Assembly: GCA_020348625.1 (NCBI GenBank)
Contig: CP070752.1
Coordinates: forward strand, 1,677,074 to 1,685,888
Origin: Deltaproteobacteria bacterium
Lineage (GTDB): Bacteria > Desulfobacterota > DSM-4660 > Desulfatiglandales > B25-G16
Direction of reading: 5' to 3'
Length of the DNA: 8,815 bases
The translations under genes were made by a program, and so were the position numbers. This document shows, piece after piece, positions 1 to 6,771 of this stretch. The notes beneath the pieces are model-generated. The model made no database searches, had not been told where the DNA came from, and was given only the letters and a program-made list of their open reading frames with translations. Every line of letters starts with the position of its first letter. Positions within the stretch are counted from its first letter, which is position 1.

Positions 1-1886
1 GGCGCGATAGCCTCAGTAAAGGAAGGCTGATTCTCTTCGAGGGTTTCTCCGTTTCTGTCCACAATCTTGGTAATGAAGATAGGCTCTAGGAGCAGGCCGT
101 TATTGGCGAATACCGAGTAAGCTCTCGTCAGTTCGAGAAGGGATGTGCCTGAAGAACCGAGGGCCAAAGATAAATCAGCATTCAGGGGGGATTCTATGCC
201 CATCTGTCTTGCATAATCGATTGCACGGTTAACCCCGACTTTTTCGAGTATCTTGATGGTAATAACATTTCGAGATTTTATTAGTCCGGTCCTAAATGGA
301 GTGGGGCCGAAGAATTTTTCTTTATAGTTCTTAGGCTTCCAGAGCTTTTCCTCCTCCTCTCCCCCGATTGGCGATATAAAGGGCGCGTCAATAATTATGG
401 AAGATGGGCTGAATCCATTGTCGAGTGCGGTTGTGTAAATAATCGGTTTAAAGGCGGAGCCTGGCTGCCTCTTTGCCTGAATAGCCCTATTGAACTGGCT
501 TTCGAAGAAATCCAATCCTCCCACCATAGCCTTCACATGGCCGGTCTTTGTATCCAAGCAGATCAATGCTGCTTCTGCCACGGGTGTTTGTTCGAGGGAA
601 AGAATCCAGCCGGGAGAACCCTCCAGTTTTTCTTCAACCTTCACCAAAATCACGTCTCCGGGGGCGAGCACCTCAGCCGGGTCTTTAAGTTTGGACTCGA
701 AGTAGGCCTTTTCCGGATCGAGCATCCGTGCCCATTCCATGCCCGACAGAGGGAGTAGCCCAAGGTGATCTCCGATTTTGACAAGGGTTTCCTTCTTCAC
801 GCTGTCTACCTCTACGACCATGCCTTCGGTAGTTGCGCCCACCTCGAGGGGGTTGTCCTCCAAGCGCTCAACCATGAGCTGTATAAATCCTGCTTCATCC
901 CCTGGGGCAATCTTTCTTATGGGGCCTCTGAATCCCTCCCTCTTGTCAAATTCTTCTATTCCCCTTCGAAGTGCATCCTTGGCTGCTGCCTGCATTTCGA
1001 GGTCAACGGTAGTATATATCTTGAGGCCGCCTTTATAAAGGAGATGGCGTCCGTATTTTCGCTCAACAATGCGACGGATGTGCTCTATGAAATGGGCGGC
1101 CTTTTCAAGGACTTCGTCTTCTTCTGGCCTTATGTACAGCGGTTCAGCTAATGCCTCTTCATACTCTTGATCGCTTATGAAACCCTCCTCTCGCATCCGT
1201 TCGAGAACATACTTCTGTCTTATTTTGGCCCTGTCGAAATGCTTAATCGGTGAGTCCTTGCTGGGTGCTTGAGCGAGTCCGGCCAGCACGGCCGATTCGG
1301 CGATACTCAATTCGCTCGCCTTCTTGCCGAAGTAGGTCCTGCTCGCGGCCTCAACGCCGTATTGACCATGACCCAGGTATATCTGGTTGAGGTAGAGGTA
1401 AAGGATTTCTTCTTTGGAGAATTCCCTTTCAATCTGAAGTGAGAGCAATGCTTCCCGTACCTTTCGCTTGTAGGTTCTGGCCGGGTTTTTCAGAAGTAAG
1501 GATTTGGTAACCTGTTGGGTTATGGTGCTTCCACCCTGCTCAATCTTGCCCGCCATGATATTCTTAAAAAAGGCCCGTGCGATACTCACGAAGTCGATAC
1601 CCTTGTGCTCAAAAAACCGGTCGTCTTCCGCAGCGATAAACGCCTTGACCGTGTGGTAGGAGACCTGCTCCAGGGGTACCAAGATCCTCTTTTCGTCGGA
1701 GAATTGTGTGAGAACCTGGCCTTTATCGTCAAGGATTTCGGTAATGATGGGGGGATTATAGTTCTTGAGGGACCCAATATAGGGAAGGTTGCTGGACCAT
1801 AGGTACCACAGGGCAACCCCAATGCCTGCAATTGCGAGAAAGACAATAATGAAGCCAAAAAGGCTTATCTTTATAACCAGTTTCAT
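1..1886 (-). CDS. Class A penicillin-binding protein (PBP1A-like), C-terminus cut by window edge
   Basis: Bifunctional peptidoglycan synthase of the inner membrane: a glycosyltransferase (GT51) polymerises lipid II and a transpeptidase cross-links stem peptides in the periplasm. The visible 628 residues start with a short cytoplasmic tail and one membrane anchor (about residues 4-27). The GT51 domain follows with EDDRFFEHKG (catalytic Glu at residue 87) and GGSTITQQ (118-125). After a linker/OB-like region comes the transpeptidase with the acylated serine in SAFK (S477, K480) and the SRN motif (538-540). The later KTG motif and roughly the last quarter lie beyond the left edge. The start ATG (1886-1884) overlaps the yifB stop as ATGA and has AGGAAG at 1900-1895, 8 bases upstream, so translation is probably coupled to yifB. 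I read the frame open from start to edge with no frameshift. PBP1A (mrcA/ponA group) is the best match by motif and layout; the exact subclass is inferred. Confidence 0.95.
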   Translation of the reverse strand, partial: MKLVIKISLFGFIIVFLAIAGIGVALWYLWSSNLPYIGSLKNYNPPIITEILDDKGQVLTQFSDEKRILVPLEQVSYHTVKAFIAAEDDRFFEHKGIDFVSIARAFFKNIMAGKIEQGGSTITQQVTKSLLLKNPARTYKRKVREALLSLQIEREFSKEEILYLYLNQIYLGHGQYGVEAASRTYFGKKASELSIAESAVLAGLAQAPSKDSPIKHFDRAKIRQKYVLERMREEGFISDQEYEEALAEPLYIRPEEDEVLEKAAHFIEHIRRIVERKYGRHLLYKGGLKIYTTVDLEMQAAAKDALRRGIEEFDKREGFRGPIRKIAPGDEAGFIQLMVERLEDNPLEVGATTEGMVVEVDSVKKETLVKIGDHLGLLPLSGMEWARMLDPEKAYFESKLKDPAEVLAPGDVILVKVEEKLEGSPGWILSLEQTPVAEAALICLDTKTGHVKAMVGGLDFFESQFNRAIQAKRQPGSAFKPIIYTTALDNGFSPSSIIIDAPFISPIGGEEEEKLWKPKNYKEKFFGPTPFRTGLIKSRNVITIKILEKVGVNRAIDYARQMGIESPLNADLSLALGSSGTSLLELTRAYSVFANNGLLLEPIFITKIVDRNGETLEENQPSFTEAIA

Positions 1887-3412
1887 ACAATCAACTTCCT
1901 ATCGAACGTTCTATACTGGATTGCCTCGGCTACGTGAGCCGTTTCTATACTGTCTGCCCCTGCAAGATCCGCTATGGTCCTGGAGATCTTGAGAATCCGC
2001 GAAAGGGCCCGGGCGCTGAGCCCAAATTTCTCCATGGCCTTTTCCAATAGAGCATTAGACCGATCCCCTATTTCACAGAATCTTTTGATCTGCCTGGTAT
2101 TCATCATGGCGTTGCTGTGTATCTTCGTCTTGTGAAACCTTTTTTCCTGGATCGTTTTGGCGGCGAGCGCCCTTTGGTAGATATGTGAAGAGGATTCACC
2201 TTGACCGACGCCCGTGAGATCTTTGAAGGGGACGGACGGTACGTCAATGTGGATGTCGATGCGGTCCATGAGGGGCCCGGATATCTTCGCTCTGTATCTC
2301 TGTATCTCCCTATAAGAACAGGTGCATTCTCGTTTTTGGTCACCAAAGAACCCACAGGGGCATGGATTCATCGCCCCGACCAGAATAAAATTGGCTGGAT
2401 ATGTTACCGTGGAGTTAGCCCGAGAAATGGTAACGATCCCTGTTTCCATGGGCTGTCTGAGCACCTCGAGAACGTTTTTCCGAAACTCGGGCATCTCGTC
2501 TAAAAAGAGCACGCCGTTGTGGGCTAAGCTCACCTCGCCCGGTTTCGGTACCACCCCACCCCCGATCATGCCGGCATCAGATATGGTATGGTGCGGGGCC
2601 CTGAACGGCCTACGCACGATCAGTCCTTGGCCTCTGGGCATGAGGCCCATGACGCTGTAAACCTTAGATGTTTCCAAGGCTTCCTCAAAGCTAAGGCTCG
2701 GCAAGATAGTGGCAAGACGTTGGGCCAGCATTGTTTTTCCGGCACCCGGCGGGCCGATCATCAAGACGTTATGGCCTCCTGCAGCGGCAATTTCCACGGC
2801 CCTCTTCACATTTTCCTGCCCGCAAACGTCGCTGAAGTCTATGTCGAAATCGATTTGATCCTTCATGGGGTCTGTTTGTATTTCAAAAGAATCTATCGGG
2901 TCTATCCCGTTCAGTGCTTGGACCAACTGCGAAAGCGATCTGGTAGGATAAACGGCTATTCCATCAACCACGGCTGCTTCCGCAACGTTTTCCGACGGCA
3001 AGAACATCCCCTGTAACTTGAATTCCTTTGCCATAATGGCCATGGATAAAGCGCCCTTTATAGGTCTCACACTTCCATCTAGGGATAATTCCCCCATGAC
3101 GAGGTGGCCTTTCAACGCCGTGGGGGAAATGAGGCCGGTTGCAGTCAAGATACCTAAGGCAATTGGAAGATCGAATGCGCTACCCTCCTTTTTTACATCA
3201 GCCGGGGCAAGATTTACGGTAATCCTATCGGCAGGAAAATGATAGCCGGAATTCTTGAGCGCTGCCTTTACCCGTTCCTTGCTTTCTCTCACGGCGCCTT
3301 CTGCCAAACCCACCGTGGAAAATGAAGGTAGACCTCGTGAGATATCCACCTCTACCTCTACGGTATAGGCATCAATGCCGATAACTGAGCTGCTGTAAAC
3401 AGTAGCTAACAT
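1883..3412 (-). CDS. comM: YifB/ComM family AAA+ ATPase (Mg-chelatase-like)
   Basis: Cytoplasmic AAA+ protein of the YifB/ComM family. In naturally transformable bacteria ComM is a hexameric helicase that promotes branch migration during recombination; in other hosts its role is less clear. With the start at 3412 the protein has 509 residues, the usual family length. The N-terminal part (about 1-170) is the Lon-S5-like ChlI domain. The AAA+ core has Walker A GPPGAGKT (220-227) and Walker B VLFLDE (301-306). A cysteine cluster follows (C351, C353, C363, C365), then the C-terminal chelatase-type helical domain. A TTG at 3424 would add four residues (MYRV), but starting at MLATVYSSS matches the usual deltaproteobacterial N-terminus as I remember it. 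Neither start has a clear Shine-Dalgarno sequence. The last four bases overlap the downstream PBP gene, so the two are probably co-transcribed. Confidence 0.95.
   Translation of the reverse strand: MLATVYSSSVIGIDAYTVEVEVDISRGLPSFSTVGLAEGAVRESKERVKAALKNSGYHFPADRITVNLAPADVKKEGSAFDLPIALGILTATGLISPTALKGHLVMGELSLDGSVRPIKGALSMAIMAKEFKLQGMFLPSENVAEAAVVDGIAVYPTRSLSQLVQALNGIDPIDSFEIQTDPMKDQIDFDIDFSDVCGQENVKRAVEIAAAGGHNVLMIGPPGAGKTMLAQRLATILPSLSFEEALETSKVYSVMGLMPRGQGLIVRRPFRAPHHTISDAGMIGGGVVPKPGEVSLAHNGVLFLDEMPEFRKNVLEVLRQPMETGIVTISRANSTVTYPANFILVGAMNPCPCGFFGDQKRECTCSYREIQRYRAKISGPLMDRIDIHIDVPSVPFKDLTGVGQGESSSHIYQRALAAKTIQEKRFHKTKIHSNAMMNTRQIKRFCEIGDRSNALLEKAMEKFGLSARALSRILKISRTIADLAGADSIETAHVAEAIQYRTFDRKLIV
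1895..1900 (-). promoter_or_regulatory. Ribosome binding site of the PBP gene, inside the yifB coding end
   Basis: The minus strand reads AGGAAG 8 bases before the PBP start codon. It lies within the last codons of yifB. Together with the ATGA stop/start overlap it supports the chosen PBP start and translational coupling of the two genes. Confidence 0.75.
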
Positions 3413-3438
3413 GACGCGATACAAAAGATGTGGCAGAG

Positions 3439-3459
3439 CAGGGTACTATTACTACCCTG
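3439..3459. repeat. Perfect inverted repeat in the yifB leader
   Basis: Arms CAGGGTA (3439-3445) and TACCCTG (3453-3459) are exact reverse complements around a 7-base spacer. The site begins 27 bases upstream of the yifB ATG. It could be a protein operator near the yifB transcription start, or a 7-bp hairpin in the leader mRNA. There is no T-run on either side that would make it an intrinsic terminator. Confidence 0.5.
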
Positions 3460-3587
3460 TATAAATACTACAAAAGCGGTGTAATGAACAAGTTATTAGT
3501 GCAGTAATTTTTTCGGGACGAAGGAGTCTGAATAATCGGTGGAAAAGGAGATTTTTCAGTAAATAGGGAGAAATCAAAAGAAATGGC

Positions 3588-3616
3588 TTTACGTCGATGG
3601 ATTTGCTGATTATAAT
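3588..3616 (+). promoter_or_regulatory. Sigma70-type promoter of the rpoZ operon
   Basis: A -35 element TTTACG (3588-3593; four of six to TTGACA) is followed by a 17-base spacer and a perfect -10 TATAAT (3611-3616). Transcription would start near 3623, giving a leader of about 26 bases before the rpoZ ATG. Spacing, position and the exact -10 make this the best promoter in the window for the rightward genes. Confidence 0.75.
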
Positions 3617-3634
3617 AAAAAATTCAAATTTTTA

Positions 3635-3642
3635 AAGGGAGA
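3635..3642 (+). promoter_or_regulatory. Ribosome binding site of rpoZ
   Basis: AAGGGAGA lies 6 bases before the rpoZ ATG and downstream of the predicted transcription start. It supports the ATG at 3649 as the true start. Confidence 0.75.
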
Positions 3643-3648
3643 TCTGGA

Positions 3649-3999
3649 ATGGCGCGAATTACGATCGAAGATGCCTTGAAGCTTGGTTTTAATAAATTTG
3701 AATTGGTTCACTTGGCCGCGAAGCGGGTGGTTGAACTGAGGAAGGGTAAGGAAGTCCTGATCCCTACCTCAAACAAAGAGATAGTGAGCGCTTTACGGGA
3801 GATCGAAGCGGAAAAGGTCATATTAAGGGAGAGTGCCTCTGTATTGCCGGATGCCTTGACAGACACGCCGAGTCCGGTTGAGGGTGTAATCGCTGAGGAA
3901 ACAGAGGTTGATGCATCGCCTGAGGACTCAGAGGGCCCAGGGGAACCGGAAGATACGCCTGATGTGCAGGACGAAGATACTGTGGAAGAAACCTCATAA
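3649..3999 (+). CDS. rpoZ: RNA polymerase omega subunit with an acidic C-terminal tail
   Basis: Omega, the small RNA polymerase subunit that binds beta-prime, helps assembly and in E. coli forms ppGpp site 1 with beta-prime. The 116-residue product begins [10 protein letters not shown] and continues with a [11 protein letters not shown] helix and [13 protein letters not shown] (about 41-53), all hallmarks of omega. The N-terminal A2-R3-I4-T5 matches the E. coli segment (A-R-V-T) that contacts ppGpp. The conserved core ends near residue 60. The rest (61-116) has no Lys or Arg and is rich in Glu, Asp, Pro, Ser and Thr, so it is probably disordered and strongly acidic. Total length is somewhat above the E. 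coli protein (about 91 residues). It is the first gene of the rightward run, with its own promoter and ribosome binding site; dnaJ begins 2 bases after its stop. Confidence 0.95.
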   Translation: MARITIEDALKLGFNKFELVHLAAKRVVELRKGKEVLIPTSNKEIVSALREIEAEKVILRESASVLPDALTDTPSPVEGVIAEETEVDASPEDSEGPGEPEDTPDVQDEDTVEETS

Positions 4000-4001
4000 C
4001 C

Positions 4002-5129
4002 ATGTCAACTCAGAGAGACTATTATGATATCCTTGGTATTCCCAGGGAAGCCAGCGCCGATGAAATAAAGAAGGCCTATCGAAAGACTGCGCTCAAATAT
4101 CACCCCGACATGAATGCGGGGGATAGGGAAGCGGAGGAACAATTTAAGGAAGCAGCGGAAGCCTATGAGGTGCTCAGCGACAGAGAAAAGAAGAAACTGT
4201 ACGATCTTTACGGACATGAAGGCTTGAAGGGGATTGGCTTTGCCGGGTTTGGTGGTTTTGAGGATATCTTTTCCGCTTTTGGTGATATTTTCGATGGTTT
4301 TTTCGGTTTCGGAGGAGGGCGTTCGAGGACGACAAGGGCAAGGAGGGGAAATGATCTGAGATACGATCTAGATCTAACCCTCGAAGAGGCTTACCAAGGA
4401 AAGGAAGAGGAGATTGTTTTTGACAGATTCGATTCATGTGAAATCTGCAACGGAACGGGTATTGCCGCCGGAAGTGAGCCTGCAACGTGCCCCAGCTGTA
4501 ATGGGAGAGGGGAAACGATCCGCTCACAAGGTTTCTTTCAGATCAGAACAACCTGTTCCACCTGTAACGGTACCGGTGAGATTATAGTTGATCCATGTAG
4601 CAGCTGTGATGGTAGAGGAAGGGTCAGGGCCGAGAAAAGAGTCCTGGTAAGAATACCGCCTGGTGTGGACACTGGGTCGCAATTGAGAATCAGCGGGGAG
4701 GGGGAGAGCGGAGAAAATAGCGGACCGGCAGGAGATCTCTTTGTGGTGATCCACGTGACGGATCATGTCTTTTTTGAGAGAGAAGGAGATGATTTGAGGT
4801 GTCAGATTCCGGTATCTTTTGTAGATGCAGCGCTCGGCACGGAGATATCCATACCGGTTATCGATGGTAGTGAGGACAGAAGAGTTCTCATCCCAGAGGC
4901 TACCCAGCCCGGCCACGTGATCAGGATTAAGGGTTGTGGGATGCCAAGCCTCAAGAGAGCGAAGAGGAGAGGCGATCTTTTTGTTCAGGTTATGCTTAAG
5001 ACACCAACCCATTTGAGCCAAAGACAGCGCGAGCTGCTGATGGAGTTCGAAGAACTCGAAGAAACGGCCCGTGAAGGAAAGACCAATCATATTTGGGATA
5101 GAATAAAAGGCATAAAGAGTTCAAGATGA
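4002..5129 (+). CDS. dnaJ: DnaJ (Hsp40) co-chaperone, type I
   Basis: Cytoplasmic J-domain protein that delivers unfolded clients to DnaK and stimulates its ATPase. All parts of a type I DnaJ are present in 375 residues. The J domain (about 5-72) has the essential HPD tripeptide at 34-36. The Gly/Phe region (about 76-106) contains DIF segments. The zinc domain has four CxxCxGxG repeats with cysteines at 146/149, 163/166, 185/188 and 199/202. The C-terminal substrate-binding domains run from about 205 to 340. The start is 2 bases after the rpoZ stop. The only Shine-Dalgarno-like string, GGAAG at 3984-3988, is 13 bases away, so translation is probably coupled to rpoZ. No dnaK or grpE is adjacent in the window, so this could be the main DnaJ or a second paralogue; the sequence alone does not decide. 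Confidence 0.96.
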   Translation: MSTQRDYYDILGIPREASADEIKKAYRKTALKYHPDMNAGDREAEEQFKEAAEAYEVLSDREKKKLYDLYGHEGLKGIGFAGFGGFEDIFSAFGDIFDGFFGFGGGRSRTTRARRGNDLRYDLDLTLEEAYQGKEEEIVFDRFDSCEICNGTGIAAGSEPATCPSCNGRGETIRSQGFFQIRTTCSTCNGTGEIIVDPCSSCDGRGRVRAEKRVLVRIPPGVDTGSQLRISGEGESGENSGPAGDLFVVIHVTDHVFFEREGDDLRCQIPVSFVDAALGTEISIPVIDGSEDRRVLIPEATQPGHVIRIKGCGMPSLKRAKRRGDLFVQVMLKTPTHLSQRQRELLMEFEELEETAREGKTNHIWDRIKGIKSSR

Positions 5130-5137
5130 CATATAGT

Positions 5138-5143
5138 TGAGGA
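5138..5143 (+). promoter_or_regulatory. Ribosome binding site that decides the dksA start
   Basis: TGAGGA lies 8 bases before the ATG at 5152. The upstream in-frame TTG (5137) overlaps this element and has no ribosome binding site of its own, so the ATG is the better start. Confidence 0.65.
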
Positions 5144-5151
5144 TTGATCGC

Positions 5152-5514
5152 ATGGATAAGAAAAAGTTAGAGTACTTCAGAGGCTTACTTCAGGACCAAC
5201 TCGACGAGCTCATTGATGAGGCTCTCAAGACGGTCAATGGAATGACTAATCTAAAGGACACCTTCCCTGATCCGACTGATAGGGCTGCCCTGGAAACAGA
5301 CAGGAACTTCCTTTTGCGAATTAGGGACAGGGAAAGGAAGCTGATTGAAAAGATCAAGGAAGCCCTCGATAGAATCGATAACGATCAATTCGGTGTATGT
5401 GAGGTGTGCGGTAAGGAAATAGGGGAAAAGAGGCTCATGGCGCGGCCCGTGACTACCCTCTGTATTGAGTGCAAGAAAAAACAGGAAGCCCGGGAAAAAG
5501 CCCGTGGCTTGTAA
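5152..5514 (+). CDS. dksA: DksA/TraR family RNA polymerase-binding regulator
   Basis: DksA inserts its coiled coil into the RNA polymerase secondary channel and, with ppGpp, retunes rRNA and biosynthetic promoters. The 120-residue product has the coiled-coil tip DPTDRA (D40, D43, A45), equivalent to the E. coli DxxDxA motif. The zinc finger has CEVC (83-86) and CIEC (104-107). Positions equivalent to E. coli R91, L95, K98, R129 and K139, which line ppGpp site 2, are R60, L64, K67, R98 and K108, all conserved. The approximately 30-residue N-terminal extension of the E. coli protein is absent, as in many short DksA proteins. ATG 5152 is preferred because TGAGGA (5138-5143) lies 8 bases upstream. 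A TTG at 5137 is in frame but overlaps that ribosome binding site. It begins 22 bases after dnaJ, with larC following. Confidence 0.93.
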   Translation: MDKKKLEYFRGLLQDQLDELIDEALKTVNGMTNLKDTFPDPTDRAALETDRNFLLRIRDRERKLIEKIKEALDRIDNDQFGVCEVCGKEIGEKRLMARPVTTLCIECKKKQEAREKARGL

Positions 5515-5529
5515 GCAAATAACATCAAA

Positions 5530-6699
5530 ATGAGGATAGCCTACCTTGACTGCTTCTCCGGCATAAGCGGGGACATGTTTGTAGGGTCCCTGCTGGATGC
5601 CGGCCTTCCTTTTGAGAAACTGGAGGCAACCTTATCCGGACTCAAACTCAGCGGCTACCGGATATCGAATACACCAGAGCAAAGAAATCACATCTTCGGG
5701 ACACGATTCTCCGTTGCACTGCAGGAGGCGGATCAAGCTGCCCGTCATCTTGATGATATACGGGAGATACTCAAGAACAGCGATTTACCCCTCCCGGTGA
5801 TTCAGAAGTCCATCCAAATTTTCGAAAACCTAGCAGAGATTGAGGGCGAAATACACCACATTTCTCCCAAGAAGGTGCATTTTCACGAGGTTGGTGCCGT
5901 CGACTCCATCGTTGATATTGTAGCCACTGTTGCCGGGATTGAACTGTTAGGTATCGAAAAGGTATTTGCGTCGAGGATTCCGGTCGGGAGCGGAATTATA
6001 TCCAGTGCTCACGGCAAGATCCCCATACCTTCGCCGGCAACGATAGCGCTTTTGAAGAATATCCCTATCTATTCCAGCGGTCAGGATGTGGAGATGGTTA
6101 CCCCTACAGGTGCGGCACTTATTTCCTCACTTTGTTCTTCGTTTGGCCTCATGCCTCCCATGGTGGTAGAAAAGGTGGGTTATGGGGTGGGCAGTAGGAT
6201 ATTGTCAGATAGGCCAAACCTATTGCGCATCCTGATCGGAAAAGATGCTGATAAAGAGAGCACGGAGACGGTGGTTCTTTTGGAGGCAAATCTGGATGAT
6301 ATGAGCCCGGAGCTCTCCGGTTACCTCATGGAGACTCTCTTCGAGGCAGGCGCACGCGATGTGAGCTTCTGTCCCGTTTATATGAAAAAGAACAGGCCGG
6401 GGATTCAACTCCAGGTAATCGGCCAACCCGAAGACAGGGAACGACTTACCGCAATCATCTTTAGGGAGTCTACTACCCTGGGTGTTCGATACAGCTACGG
6501 CCAACGCACTGTGTTGAAGAGAGAAACGGTGGTGGTCGATTCACCTTGGGGAAAGATGAACGTCAAGAAGGTGATCGATCAGGATGGCAGGGCAGTCCTT
6601 TTGCCTGAACATGAAGAATGCAAAAGGATAGCTCTTGAGAATAACCTTCCCTTGCGGGATGTTTATGCCTGGGCAGGCGGCCTTTCGAAGATGGGGTAG
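5530..6699 (+). CDS. larC: LarC, nickel insertase for the nickel-pincer nucleotide cofactor
   Basis: LarC family (formerly DUF111/TIGR00299). In Lactiplantibacillus plantarum LarC uses CTP to insert nickel into the pyridinium-bisthiocarboxylate mononucleotide made by LarB and LarE, completing the cofactor of lactate racemase LarA and its homologues. The 389-residue protein has the family opening AYLDCFSGISGDM (4-16). A His-rich metal-binding segment covers HH at 109-110 and HFHEVGAVDSIVD at 117-129. SSAHGKIPIPSPAT (158-171), TPTGAAL (191-197) and ANLDDMSPE (253-261) follow, then the C-terminal domain. N- and C-terminal parts are one uninterrupted frame, unlike the L. plantarum larC1/larC2 pair joined by a programmed frameshift. 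It starts 15 bases after dksA with no clear Shine-Dalgarno sequence. larA, larB and larE are not in the window. Confidence 0.93.
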   Translation: MRIAYLDCFSGISGDMFVGSLLDAGLPFEKLEATLSGLKLSGYRISNTPEQRNHIFGTRFSVALQEADQAARHLDDIREILKNSDLPLPVIQKSIQIFENLAEIEGEIHHISPKKVHFHEVGAVDSIVDIVATVAGIELLGIEKVFASRIPVGSGIISSAHGKIPIPSPATIALLKNIPIYSSGQDVEMVTPTGAALISSLCSSFGLMPPMVVEKVGYGVGSRILSDRPNLLRILIGKDADKESTETVVLLEANLDDMSPELSGYLMETLFEAGARDVSFCPVYMKKNRPGIQLQVIGQPEDRERLTAIIFRESTTLGVRYSYGQRTVLKRETVVVDSPWGKMNVKKVIDQDGRAVLLPEHEECKRIALENNLPLRDVYAWAGGLSKMG

Positions 6700-6707
6700 C
6701 CGCCCAG
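6669..6707. repeat. GC-rich inverted repeat spanning the larC stop
   Basis: GGCGGC (6676-6681) pairs with GCCGCC (6699-6704), and CTGGGC (6669-6674) can alternatively pair with GCCCAG (6702-6707). The 17-base loop includes most of the last larC codons. No T-run follows on either strand, so it is not a standard intrinsic terminator. It may only slow polymerase or protect the mRNA end between the convergent genes. The remaining convergent gap to glgC (6708-6771) shows no better terminator. Confidence 0.3.
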
Positions 6708-6771
6708 ATCGTTGAATACCCCGAAACCTTTCTCGCCATTACCCCCTCTGAATATTCACCGAATGCAAAGG

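Larger units (their letters stand above)
3413..3648. other. Divergent intergenic region between yifB and rpoZ
   Basis: This AT-rich stretch separates the leftward yifB/PBP unit from the rightward rpoZ operon. It holds the rpoZ promoter, the inverted repeat at 3439-3459 and a near-palindrome at 3495-3508 (ATTA-G-TGCA-G-TAAT, 12 of 14 positions symmetric). For yifB only a weak promoter can be proposed: TTGTAG at 3474-3469, then a 17-base spacer, then AATAGT at 3451-3446 on the minus strand. I see no credible gene; the only short ATG frames (3484-3507 and 3583-3609) encode 7 and 8 residues. Confidence 0.6.

Noticed and set aside
765..1151. 128-residue plus-strand open frame
   Set aside because: It lies opposite the PBP coding region, which is supported by catalytic motifs on both sides; the composition looks like a reverse-strand shadow.
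3484..3609. Two tiny ATG frames (3484-3507 and 3583-3609) as possible leader peptides of rpoZ
   Set aside because: They encode 7 and 8 residues with no attenuator structure. Both begin upstream of the predicted transcription start near 3623, so they would not be on the rpoZ mRNA.
4524..5090. 188-residue open frame antisense to dnaJ
   Set aside because: It is fully opposite the C-terminal part of a clear type I dnaJ, resembles no protein family I know, and has no promoter or ribosome binding site. It is a shadow of dnaJ codon use.
6669..6707. Intrinsic terminator between larC and glgC
   Set aside because: The inverted repeat is real but has a long loop and no T-run on either strand, so I list it only as a repeat.
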